64,000 bases of DNA from JAPEKQ01 sp964516845. Lineage in GTDB: Bacteria; Joyebacterota; Joyebacteria; Joyebacterales; Joyebacteraceae. The stretch is taken from the NCBI GenBank assembly GCA_964516845.1, contig CAZEXP010000001.1, positions 62,001 to 126,000 on the forward strand, read 5' to 3'. Below, piece after piece: positions 8,646-16,473 of the stretch. The notes under the pieces were generated by a model, which saw only the letters and a program-made list of their open reading frames with translations, ran no database searches and was not told the origin of the DNA. Position numbers and translations under genes: made by a program. Positions within the stretch are counted from its first letter, which is position 1. Each line of letters opens with the position of its first letter.

Positions 8646-9122
8646 GTGGCACACAAGCGCGTGCTCAGAGTGGCTGAGACCATCCGGCGGGAGCTGAGTC
8701 TCATCCTCGATCGGAAGATGGAGGATCCGAGGATCGTGATGGCAACGGTCACGCGAGTGGAACTCTCGCAGGACCTCAAGTACGCCAAGGTGCTCGTGAG
8801 CCTGCTCGGTGACGAACACGAGCAGGAGAGATCGCTCAAGCTCATCAGGAAGGCAGTGAAGTTCATACGAGGTGAGCTGGCATTCTCCCTGCGCCTCAGG
8901 GCCGTGCCGGAACTGACCTTTGAACTGGACGATTCGGCGGAGAAATATCTCCGCATCGCGAAGGTCCTTGACGAGATCAACCGCGAGAAGGGGATCCTCC
9001 GTCCGGGTGATGAGATCGAGGACGAGGAGGACGTGGGTGGGGATGATGAGGGAGTCAAGGACGGCGATGATGATGGAGTCAAGGACGGGGAGGATGAGGG
9101 GGGCACGGATGGGGGCGAGTGA
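8646..9122 (+). CDS. rbfA: 30S ribosome-binding factor RbfA with acidic C-terminal repeats
   Basis: A 158-residue cold-shock/30S maturation factor starting at GTG 8646. The KH-like core spans about residues 1-115: RVAETIRRELSLIL, then DPRIVMATVTRVELSQDLKYAKVLVS, then VPELTFELDDSAEKYLRIAKVLDEI, all typical of RbfA. The last 40 or so residues are a Gly/Asp/Glu tail with an 8-residue repeat that the family does not usually have. The stop overlaps the start region of the DHH phosphoesterase gene, so the two are translationally coupled. Confidence 0.93.
   Translation: MAHKRVLRVAETIRRELSLILDRKMEDPRIVMATVTRVELSQDLKYAKVLVSLLGDEHEQERSLKLIRKAVKFIRGELAFSLRLRAVPELTFELDDSAEKYLRIAKVLDEINREKGILRPGDEIEDEEDVGGDDEGVKDGDDDGVKDGEDEGGTDGGE
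9042..9101 (+). repeat. 24-bp tandem repeat in rbfA tail
   Basis: Units at 9042-9065 and 9066-9089 encode DDEGVKDG and DDDGVKDG; a partial third unit follows. They lie in frame and upstream of the overlapping start of the next gene. Confidence 0.75.
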
Positions 9123-10104
9123 GCGCGCGACGAACGCCGATGTGATACACGAGATCATCCGGCGCCTGCGCGCGAGTTCTCGGGTTCTGGTCGTCTCGCA
9201 CAGGCGCCCTGACGGCGACGCCGTCGGAAGCGGGCTTGCGCTCGTCCGCTGGCTTGAGGGCATCGGTGTGAGCGCCCGGCTCTTCCTCGAGGACGGTGTT
9301 CCTTCCAACTATCGCTTCATCCGGGCCGGGCGTGAGGTATTGAGCGAGCCTCCTCGGGATCTCAGCGGAACGACGCTCGTCGTTGTCGATACGACGGAGA
9401 TCTCGCGAGTCGTGACGGAGACGGACAGGCTCGCGGGTGCGCGGGAGGTCATCAATATCGATCATCATCCCGACAACCGCATGTTCGCCGATGTGAATCT
9501 CGTCGATCCCTCGGCATCCGCCGCGGCGCTTCTCATCCAGGAGATCGTGGAGACAGACGGGGCCGAGATGGATCTCGAGACGGCGTCGCTGCTCTATGTG
9601 GGGCTCCTCGCGGACACCGGTGGCTTCCGGCATTCGAACGTGGACGCCCGGACGATGGCGGCGGCCGCGAGGCTCGTCGAGGCGGGCGCCGACCCGCACG
9701 CGCTGGCACGGAACGTATTCGCCGAACAGCCGCTTTCGCAGGTGCGTCTGCTCGGAATGATGCTGTCTTCCCTGGAACTCCACTTCGACGGCAGGCTTGC
9801 GCTCGCCGTTATCACCGAGGCGATGCGGTCGGCGGCCGGGGTGTGTTCCGAGTCGATGGAGGGCCTTCCCGGATACGGACGGCTCGTTGAGGGAGTGAAG
9901 GTCTCGGCGCTCATCCGGGAGATCCCCGACGGAGCGCGCGTGAGCCTGCGCTCGAACGGTGGCGCGGACGTCCGCGAGATCGCTGCGCGTCTGGGTGGAG
10001 GCGGGCATCCTGCCGCCGCCGGCGTCGTGCTGGACATGGCCGTGCCGGAGGCCCGGGAGCTGATTCTCAAGGCTGTCAGCGGTTACTTTGGGGCGCGCGA
10101 CTAG
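9109..10104 (+). CDS. DHH-family phosphoesterase, NrnA-like (nanoRNase / pAp phosphatase)
   Basis: About 331 residues. The N-terminal DHH domain has SHRRPDGDAVGSGLAL (about 29-44), a VVDTTE motif and the signature DHHPDN (about 122-127). The C-terminal DHHA1 domain ends with the substrate-binding GGGGHPAAAG motif. This is the architecture of NrnA, which degrades 2-5 nt RNAs and dephosphorylates pAp. It lies between rbfA and truB, a standard location. ATG 9109 overlaps the rbfA stop (9120-9122) and follows a G-rich ribosome-binding stretch; ATG 9094 is an alternative in-frame start. Which of the two activities dominates cannot be told from sequence. Confidence 0.9.
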   Translation: MGASERATNADVIHEIIRRLRASSRVLVVSHRRPDGDAVGSGLALVRWLEGIGVSARLFLEDGVPSNYRFIRAGREVLSEPPRDLSGTTLVVVDTTEISRVVTETDRLAGAREVINIDHHPDNRMFADVNLVDPSASAAALLIQEIVETDGAEMDLETASLLYVGLLADTGGFRHSNVDARTMAAAARLVEAGADPHALARNVFAEQPLSQVRLLGMMLSSLELHFDGRLALAVITEAMRSAAGVCSESMEGLPGYGRLVEGVKVSALIREIPDGARVSLRSNGGADVREIAARLGGGGHPAAAGVVLDMAVPEARELILKAVSGYFGARD

Positions 10105-10120
10105 CGAGGTGGGAACCGAG

Positions 10121-11053
10121 GTGAACGGCGTGGACCGGGTGATCGTGATCGACAAGCCGGCGGGGATGACGTCTCACGATGTCGTCCTGCGTGTCAGGCG
10201 TGCCATCAGACAGCGTCGCGTTGGACACGCGGGGACGCTCGATCCAGCGGCGACCGGAGTGCTCGTCCTTCTTGCCGGTCGCGCCACAAGACTCTCCCAG
10301 TATCTCACGGCGGCGGAGAAGGAGTACGAGGGGCGTTTCGTGCTCGGAACCACGACCGATACCCAGGATGCCGACGGTGATGTGACCTCGACCGGGGACT
10401 ACTCCAGGGTGACGGAGGCCGCGGTGATGGAGTGCTTCGGGGAGTTCACCGGCGAGCTGATGCAGGTGCCTCCGATGGTGTCCGCGGTGAAACTCGGCGG
10501 GCGCCGGCTGTACACATTGGCGCGGGAGGGGGTCGAGGTGGAGCGAGAACCTCGGCCGGTCACGATTCGTGAGCTGGAGCTGCTGGGGTTTGAGCCGCCG
10601 GACGTGCGATTCCGGGTCACGTGCTCGAAGGGCACGTATGTTCGCACGCTGGCCGCGGATATTGGAGAGCGGCTCGGGTGTGGAGCGCATCTCGGCGACC
10701 TCAGGCGGACGCGCTCCGGTGACTTCGGTCTGGATGAGGCGGTGCGCCTCGGCGAACTCGAGGTTCGCGAGAGCCGCCCGGGTCAGCCGGGCCGCTCCCT
10801 CTACGACGCCCTGGGGGACATTCCATCAGTGACGCTCACGGAACGGCAGCTCGATCAGATCCTCGAGGGTCAGCCCGCGAGCGTCGGTAGCTGCGACGCA
10901 CATCCCATCGGGTCGCTCGTCAGGACGACGCCCGACGGCGTGCATCTGACGGCGATCGCGCGCGTCGATGAAGACGGCGAGGGAAACGGAGTGCTCCTCA
11001 GGCCGATCCGTGTGTTCGCTGAAGAACCGGAACCGGAGTCCGCTGCGGAATGA
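10121..11053 (+). CDS. truB: tRNA pseudouridine(55) synthase TruB
   Basis: About 310 residues; makes pseudouridine 55 in the T-loop of tRNAs. The catalytic motif GHAGTLDPAATGVL (about 34-47) holds the nucleophilic Asp. VPPMVSAVKLGGRRLY and CSKGTYVRTLAADIG are the other TruB signatures, and the C-terminal 70 residues are a PUA-like RNA-binding domain. GTG 10121 is chosen because GAGGTGGGA lies 6-15 bases upstream and the conserved text starts at once (VDRVIVIDKPAGMTSHDVV). GTG 10109 and 10130 are alternatives. The end overlaps ribF (ATGA). Confidence 0.94.
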   Translation: MNGVDRVIVIDKPAGMTSHDVVLRVRRAIRQRRVGHAGTLDPAATGVLVLLAGRATRLSQYLTAAEKEYEGRFVLGTTTDTQDADGDVTSTGDYSRVTEAAVMECFGEFTGELMQVPPMVSAVKLGGRRLYTLAREGVEVEREPRPVTIRELELLGFEPPDVRFRVTCSKGTYVRTLAADIGERLGCGAHLGDLRRTRSGDFGLDEAVRLGELEVRESRPGQPGRSLYDALGDIPSVTLTERQLDQILEGQPASVGSCDAHPIGSLVRTTPDGVHLTAIARVDEDGEGNGVLLRPIRVFAEEPEPESAAE

Positions 11054-12039
11054 CGGCGTTCAGGAAAGCACTGTCGATCCACGAACTGGGCATCGGGTCT
11101 CCCGCGGAACTCGCAGTGACCGTCGGGAACTTCGACGGTGTGCACCGCGGGCATGTGGCCGTGCTCGCGGAGCTGCGACGGATCGTTCTGGAGAGCGGTC
11201 GCCGTGGTGTGGCCGTGACGTTCGATCCGCATCCGCTTGCCGTGGTTGCGCCGGGGAGGGCTCCTCGACTCCTTGCGCCGCTCGACGAGCGGTTGGAACT
11301 CATCGCGGCGGCCGGCGTCGAGGATGTGCTCGTCGTACCGTTCACGGCGGAGCTGGCGACGAACGAGGGCGACGCGTTCCTTCGCAGCATCGGAGTGGGT
11401 GAGGGAAGCCACGTTGTTCTTGGATACGACTTCCACATGGGGCGCGACCGTTCCAGCGGGATCGAGTCTCTGAGGGAGCTCGGCCGATGCGTGGGATTCG
11501 ATCTGGATGTCGTGCCGGCCGTGCTGTTTGAAGGCGAGCCCATCTCGAGTTCGCGGATCAGGGCCGCCGTCTCGCGGGGCGACATCGAGGCGGCGGGCAT
11601 GATGCTTGGCCGGCCGTATCCGATTCGGGGCGCCGTGGTCCGGGGCGACAGGATCGGTGGAAGAGTGCTGGGGACGCCGACGGCCAACGTCGAGACGCAC
11701 GCGCTCAAGCTCCTCCCTGCGGACGGCGTCTACTACGTCGAGGAGACCGCCGAGGGAAGAGCGGGTGTGCTCTACATCGGCCGGCGACGCACGTTCGGCA
11801 AGGGTGAGCGGAGGGTCGAGGTTCACCTGCTGGACGTCGATGTCGACCTGTACGGGTCGGAGCTCTGCGTGGGTGTGCTCAGGAGGATCCGGGGGGACAG
11901 GCAGTTCGCAGACGCGGCCGGCCTGAGCTCGCAGATCGCGGAGGATATCGCGACGGCACGTTGCATGGCGGCCTCCCGCGAGGCCCCGGGAGGCGAGAGG
12001 TCTGAGCCGCAGTCAGTTGATGAGTGTGCCGATGGATGA
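11050..12039 (+). CDS. ribF: Bifunctional riboflavin kinase / FAD synthetase
   Basis: A 329-residue protein making FMN and then FAD. The N-terminal nucleotidyltransferase half has VTVGNFDGVHRGHVAVL (about 24-40), TFDPHPLAV and the SSSRIRAAVSRG motif (about 167-178). The C-terminal flavokinase half has RPYPIRGAVVRGDRIGGRVLGTPTAN (about 188-213) and GVLYIGRRRTFG. The C-terminus continues about 35 residues beyond the usual end as a charged tail. The ATG overlaps the truB stop. This truB-ribF-rpsO-pnp order is widespread. Confidence 0.95.
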   Translation: MTAFRKALSIHELGIGSPAELAVTVGNFDGVHRGHVAVLAELRRIVLESGRRGVAVTFDPHPLAVVAPGRAPRLLAPLDERLELIAAAGVEDVLVVPFTAELATNEGDAFLRSIGVGEGSHVVLGYDFHMGRDRSSGIESLRELGRCVGFDLDVVPAVLFEGEPISSSRIRAAVSRGDIEAAGMMLGRPYPIRGAVVRGDRIGGRVLGTPTANVETHALKLLPADGVYYVEETAEGRAGVLYIGRRRTFGKGERRVEVHLLDVDVDLYGSELCVGVLRRIRGDRQFADAAGLSSQIAEDIATARCMAASREAPGGERSEPQSVDECADG

Positions 12040-12047
12040 TTTCCCCT

Positions 12048-12076
12048 TTGACACGGATGCAGCGCTGTGTTATCTT
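12048..12076 (+). promoter_or_regulatory. Sigma70-type promoter for rpsO
   Basis: A perfect -35 TTGACA (12048-12053), 17-bp spacer and TATCTT (12071-12076), just after the ribF stop. The leader to the rpsO start is about 45 nt, long enough for the S15 autoregulation known in other bacteria, though no fold was resolved. Confidence 0.75.
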
Positions 12077-12127
12077 TCGTCTGATAGGGTTCATACTCAA
12101 CATAGAGACAGATTCAGGAGTAGAGGT

Positions 12128-12397
12128 TTGTCGCTGTCGAAAGAGCGTAAGCTAGAGATCGTGAAGCGCTTCGAGACCCACGCGGGCGACACCGGTTCCG
12201 CGGAGGTTCAGATCGCGCTTTTGACCGAGCGAATTGAGACGCTCGCCAAGCACTTCGATCTCCACAAGAAGGACAATCATTCGCGCCTTGGCCTTCTCAA
12301 GATGGTGGGCAAGCGCCGCAGGCTCTTGAACTATCTCAAGTCGAACAAGTCCGACAGCTACAAGCTTGTCATCAAAGAACTCGGGCTGCGCAGGTAG
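12128..12397 (+). CDS. rpsO: 30S ribosomal protein S15
   Basis: 89 residues, the standard S15 length. The TTG start at 12128 is preceded by AGGAG (12116-12120), and the protein then begins MSLSKERKLEIVKRFETHAGDTGS. The rRNA-binding core HKKDNHSRLGLLKMVGKRRRLL is intact. A longer reading from 12017 would run through the promoter and is rejected. It has its own promoter and is followed by a strong intrinsic terminator before pnp. Confidence 0.97.
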   Translation: MSLSKERKLEIVKRFETHAGDTGSAEVQIALLTERIETLAKHFDLHKKDNHSRLGLLKMVGKRRRLLNYLKSNKSDSYKLVIKELGLRR

Positions 12398-12436
12398 CAC
12401 GTGCTGTTGAGTCGAAGCGTAACCCTCATTGTGCTG

Positions 12437-12470
12437 GCCCTCCCGCGAGCTGTTGGGAGGGCTTTGCTTT
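12437..12470 (+). terminator. Intrinsic terminator after rpsO
   Basis: GCCCTCCC (12437-12444) pairs with GGGAGGGC (12455-12462) and is followed by TTTGCTTT. Read-through or processing here would feed pnp, as described for rpsO-pnp in enterics. Confidence 0.85.
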
Positions 12471-12498
12471 ACCAGTCCGAGGCGTCTGGAGGAAAGAG

Positions 12499-14724
12499 AT
12501 GCACCATGTGAAGATCGAAAGAGAGTGGGCGGGCCGGAAACTCACGTTGGAAACCGGCAAGCTCGCGAAGCAGGCTGACGGGGCGGTCATCGTCCGATAC
12601 GGAGACTCGCTGGTGTTGGCCACGGTCGTGCATTCGAAGCACACGATCGACCGCGACTTCCTCCCTCTCTTCGTGGAGTACCGTCAGAAGTTCTACGCCG
12701 CCGGCAAGATCCCCGGCGGTTTCTTCAAGCGCGAGGGGCGTCCGCAGGACAAGGAGACCCTCAGCGCGCGTCAGATCGACCGGCCTCTCAGACCGCTGAT
12801 CCCGTCGCACATGCGAAACGAGATCCAGGTCTTCGTGAACGTCTTCTCGGCTGATGGCGAGAACGACCCGGACATCCTCGGGATCATCGGCTCGAGCGCG
12901 GCGCTGGCGATCTCGCCGGTCCCGTTCGACGGCCCGATCGCTTCGGTTCGCATCGGCATGATCGCCGGAGAGTACATCGTCAACCCGACGTTCGCGCAGC
13001 TCGAGGAGAGCTCGATCAACCTCGTGGTCGCCGGAACCGACGATGCCATCGTGATGGTCGAGGGCGGTTCGCTTGAGGTCTCCGAGTCGGATATGCAGGG
13101 CGCGCTTGAGCTGGCGCACGCCGAGGTCAAGAAGATCGTCGGTGTCATCAACGAGCTGGTTGCCGAATTCGGTGCTTCCGAGAAGCTCGACCTTGCGTTG
13201 CCCGGGCTGCCGGACGGTCTTGGCGAGCGCATGGAGAGCGCGTACGGCTCCCGGGTGCTTGACGCAGTGGCTATCCAGGGCAAGCAGGAGCGCATGGAGC
13301 TGATCTCCGCGATCAAGGAAGAGGCGCTTGAGGCGCTGGCCGAGGACTATCCCGATGATGCCGGTGCGATCAAGGGCATCATCAAGGATATGGAGAAGAA
13401 GGAGATGCGTCGGCGCATCGTCGAAGACGGCGTGCGTTCCGACGGCCGCAACGCCGACCAGGTCCGTCCTATCTGGTGCGAGACCTCTGTGCTTCCGCGT
13501 ACGCACGGCTCGGCCGTGTTCACGCGCGGTGAGACGCAGGCGCTTGTCGCGGTCACGCTCGGTTCGACGAGCGACGAGCAGAAGATCGACGCGTTGGAGG
13601 GAGAGACGTGGAAGAGCTACATGCTCCACTACAACTTCCCGTCCTTCTCGGTCGGCGAGGTTCGTCCCATCCGTGGGCCGGGCCGTCGTGAGATTGGTCA
13701 CGGAGCGCTTGCCGAACGCGCGATCGAGCCGCTCATTCCGGTCGACGAGGTCTTCCCGTACACGGTTCGCGTCGTGTCGGACATCCTCGAGTCGAACGGA
13801 TCATCGAGCATGGCCACGGTCTGTGCCGGTTCGCTGGCTCTGATGGACGCGGGTGTGCCTATGAAGGCGCCCGTTGCCGGAGTCGCGATGGGTCTGATCA
13901 AGGAAGGCGACAAGTTCGTCGTCCTGACGGACATTCTGGGTGTTGAGGATCACCTCGGCGACATGGATTTCAAGGTCGCCGGGACCCTCGAGGGGATCAC
14001 AGCATTCCAGATGGACTCGAAGATCGGCGCCGTGCCGACCCAGGTTCTGACGGAGGCGCTGACGAAGGCGCGGACCGCGCGGGAGCACATCCTCGGTGAG
14101 ATGGCCAAGGAACTCAGCGCGGAGCGTCCGGAGCTTTCCAAGTTCGCTCCCCGCATCGTTATGGTGAAGGTGCCGCAGGACAAGATCGGTGAGATCATCG
14201 GTCCAGGCGGCCGCGTCATCAGGCGGATGCAGGAAGAGACCGAGACCAAGATCGACATCAACGACGAGGGCACCGTCAAGGTGTCAGGCGCCACGCAGGC
14301 AGGCGTCGATGCGGCCCGGACGATGATCGAGAACATGATCAGAGAGCCCGAGGTCGGAGAGGAGTACGAGGGCCCGGTGAAGAGCATCACGGCTTTCGGC
14401 GCCTTCATTGAGTTTCTTCCCGGACGTGACGGTCTCTGCCATATCTCCGAGCTCGAACACGGGCGCGTGGAGACGGTCGAGGATGTCGTCAAAATGGGCG
14501 ATATGGTCAAGGTCAAGGTCATCGGCGTGGACGACAGCGGCAAGGTTCGCCTCAGCCGTCGTGCCCTGATACCTCGCCCCGAAGGCATGCCGCCCGACGA
14601 CGAGCGCCGTAGCAGTGGCGGCGGCAGCCGTGGAGGTCGCCCGGGTGGCGGCGGACGCGGTGGTGGTCGCGACAGCCGCGGTGGTGGTCGCAGTGGTGGC
14701 GGTCCTCGCAGGCCGAGGTCGTAG
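12499..14724 (+). CDS. pnp: Polyribonucleotide nucleotidyltransferase (PNPase) with Gly/Arg-rich tail
   Basis: A 741-residue phosphorolytic 3'-5' exoribonuclease of RNA turnover. Two RNase PH domains (about 1-220 and 310-540; FFKREGRP and FPSFSVGEVRPIRGPGRREIGHG are active-site regions), an alpha-helical linker, KH (GEIIGPGGRVI, about 560) and S1 (about 619-690). After S1 comes an unusual tail of about 40 residues, almost only Gly, Arg and Ser with RGG/RGGG runs, like eukaryotic RGG boxes. The start ATG has GGAGGAAAG just upstream. Core length and motifs are normal. Confidence 0.97.
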   Translation: MHHVKIEREWAGRKLTLETGKLAKQADGAVIVRYGDSLVLATVVHSKHTIDRDFLPLFVEYRQKFYAAGKIPGGFFKREGRPQDKETLSARQIDRPLRPLIPSHMRNEIQVFVNVFSADGENDPDILGIIGSSAALAISPVPFDGPIASVRIGMIAGEYIVNPTFAQLEESSINLVVAGTDDAIVMVEGGSLEVSESDMQGALELAHAEVKKIVGVINELVAEFGASEKLDLALPGLPDGLGERMESAYGSRVLDAVAIQGKQERMELISAIKEEALEALAEDYPDDAGAIKGIIKDMEKKEMRRRIVEDGVRSDGRNADQVRPIWCETSVLPRTHGSAVFTRGETQALVAVTLGSTSDEQKIDALEGETWKSYMLHYNFPSFSVGEVRPIRGPGRREIGHGALAERAIEPLIPVDEVFPYTVRVVSDILESNGSSSMATVCAGSLALMDAGVPMKAPVAGVAMGLIKEGDKFVVLTDILGVEDHLGDMDFKVAGTLEGITAFQMDSKIGAVPTQVLTEALTKARTAREHILGEMAKELSAERPELSKFAPRIVMVKVPQDKIGEIIGPGGRVIRRMQEETETKIDINDEGTVKVSGATQAGVDAARTMIENMIREPEVGEEYEGPVKSITAFGAFIEFLPGRDGLCHISELEHGRVETVEDVVKMGDMVKVKVIGVDDSGKVRLSRRALIPRPEGMPPDDERRSSGGGSRGGRPGGGGRGGGRDSRGGGRSGGGPRRPRS

Positions 14725-14737
14725 AAGCGACGATTTC

Positions 14738-14767
14738 GCCGAAGCCGGCGCTCGCGCCGGCTTCGGC
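14738..14767 (+). terminator. Hairpin terminator after pnp
   Basis: Perfect 13-bp stem (GCCGAAGCCGGCG at 14738-14750 with its complement at 14755-14767), loop CTCG, and a weak T-containing tail. Confidence 0.7.
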
Positions 14768-14796
14768 TTCGTATAGCAATCCAGGAGGCGTGCTTG

Positions 14797-15264
14797 GTGA
14801 CGCCGCTCTCGGTGGAGGTAACGAGGCTCGACGGAGCCGACGATCTACCGCTGCCCCGCTACATGAGTGACGGGGCGGCAGGACTGGACCTCCACGCGGC
14901 GGTAACTGAGCCGACTGTTATTGAGCCCGGCGGATTCCTTGTGATTCCGACCGGGCTCGCGCTTGCGCTGCCGGTGGGGCATGAGGCGCAGGTGCGCTCG
15001 CGCAGCGGACTTGCCGCGCGCGTCGGTGTCTTCGTTCTCAACAGCCCCGGGACGATCGACGCGGACTACCGGGGCGAGGTCGGCGTGATCCTGGCGAATC
15101 TGGGACGCGATCCGTTCGCCATCGAGCGCGGCGACCGGATCGCGCAGCTCGTCATTTCACGTGTGGAGCGGGTGAGCTGGATCGAACGGGAGGAGCTCCC
15201 GGACACGATTCGGAGCGCGGGCGGGTTCGGTCACACCGGCAAGCGCGAAACCGAGAAGCCCTGA
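14797..15264 (+). CDS. dut: dUTP diphosphatase (dUTPase)
   Basis: 155 residues; hydrolyses dUTP to dUMP and PPi. All five trimeric-dUTPase motifs are readable: AAGLDLHA, RSRSGLA, GTIDADYRGE (catalytic Asp), RGDRIAQLV and RSAGGFGHTG. GTG 14797 has AGGAGG (14783-14788) at 8-base spacing; TTG 14794 is an in-frame alternative one codon upstream. It follows the pnp terminator, so it may use a separate promoter that was not identified. Confidence 0.96.
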   Translation: MTPLSVEVTRLDGADDLPLPRYMSDGAAGLDLHAAVTEPTVIEPGGFLVIPTGLALALPVGHEAQVRSRSGLAARVGVFVLNSPGTIDADYRGEVGVILANLGRDPFAIERGDRIAQLVISRVERVSWIEREELPDTIRSAGGFGHTGKRETEKP

Positions 15265-15312
15265 CGGGGCGAGCGCTCGACGAGTAACGGGATCTCCATC
15301 CGGAGCGCCACG

Positions 15313-16329
15313 ATGTCGGCCAAGCGCGGGAACAGGTTCGAGAGAACAACCGAGCGGCTGCGCGAAACGGGCACTGGTCCGGCGCAGCCGCTCGATTTTG
15401 TGTTCGTGCTGCGTCCGGCCCTGATGGTCCCGGCGTGGATCTTCTTCGCGCAGGGCGCAAGGCTCGCGTCGCAACGGGGCTGGCGGTTCGACACGGTTCT
15501 CCTCCCGAGCGCCGGCGAGTGGCTGGGGCTCCTGTCTATCACCGGGATCCTGGGAGGAGGCTATCTTCTCAATCAGATGGTCGACATCGAGACCGACCGT
15601 CTCAATGACAAGCTGTTCTTCCTCCCGCGCGGCATCATCGGAATGCGGACGGCAGCCGTCGAGCTGATCCTGATCTGGTTGGTCTCGCTCGGTCTCGCAC
15701 TCTTTCTGGGTCCCCGCTTTCTCTGGATGGCGTTCGCCGCGCTGGCGTTCTCCGTGACCTACTCGGCGGCGCCGGTCCGGGCGAAGAGCCGGGCCGGACT
15801 GGACATGCTCTGGAACGCGGCGGGATTCGGTCTGGTCGCGGCCGTGGCCGGTGTCGCGGCCGTGGCCGGAGGCGCGTCCGTCCGGGGCATCGTGCCCGTC
15901 TCGGCGCTGTGGTCGATCGGTTCATACTCGGCTGCGGTGGCGGGCGTGACGGCATCGACGATCGTCCTGGACCGTGAGGGAGACGAGCGGGCTGGGCTTC
16001 GCACGACGGCCGTGACGCTGGGTGAGCGGGGGACGAGTCTGGTGGGTGTGCTGCTGCTGGCTGCCGCAGTCGCGATGGGGCTTCTCGGCAGCGACCCGGT
16101 AGCTGTTGCCGGGTCGATCATCTCCCTTGCGCTCGCCGTTCGGGCGCACGTCGGCGGCAACCGCGCGTCACGGATCAGCGCGAACCAGTTCGGGGTGGCG
16201 GCATTCGTACTGGCGGCGGTCTGCTTCTCACCGTACGTGCTCGTCCTCGCGGGGGTGGTCGTGCTCGCGAGCAGGTTCTACTACCGGAGGCGGTTCGGGT
16301 TCGCCTACCCGGGGCCGGGGTCACACTGA
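15313..16329 (+). CDS. UbiA-family prenyltransferase, substrate unknown
   Basis: A 338-residue polytopic membrane protein with about 8-9 hydrophobic segments. The two Asp-rich motifs of UbiA enzymes are present: NQMVDIETDRLND (about 89-101; N-x3-D-x3-D) and LDREGDERAG (D-x3-D) in the second half. These bind the polyprenyl diphosphate through Mg2+. The sequence does not obviously match MenA, UbiA proper, heme O synthase or DGGGP synthase, so the acceptor cannot be named. It sits between dut and a K+ uptake system, which gives no functional clue. Confidence 0.8.
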   Translation: MSAKRGNRFERTTERLRETGTGPAQPLDFVFVLRPALMVPAWIFFAQGARLASQRGWRFDTVLLPSAGEWLGLLSITGILGGGYLLNQMVDIETDRLNDKLFFLPRGIIGMRTAAVELILIWLVSLGLALFLGPRFLWMAFAALAFSVTYSAAPVRAKSRAGLDMLWNAAGFGLVAAVAGVAAVAGGASVRGIVPVSALWSIGSYSAAVAGVTASTIVLDREGDERAGLRTTAVTLGERGTSLVGVLLLAAAVAMGLLGSDPVAVAGSIISLALAVRAHVGGNRASRISANQFGVAAFVLAAVCFSPYVLVLAGVVVLASRFYYRRRFGFAYPGPGSH

Positions 16330-16397
16330 GCCACGTAAAACGAAGTCGGATGACATGTTGCGCCGGGTCCACGACGGAGTGGGGTCGGCGTTTTCCG

Positions 16398-16427
16398 TTG
16401 ACACGCGTCTGAACGCGTCCGTATGCT
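16398..16427 (+). promoter_or_regulatory. Sigma70-type promoter for the Ktr operon
   Basis: TTGACA (16398-16403), 18-bp spacer, TATGCT (16422-16427), about 45 bp before the start of the K+ transporter gene. Confidence 0.65.
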
Positions 16428-16473
16428 ACCGAAGATCAAGGCAGGATGAACTTCAGAGGACTCCGGAGAGCGA

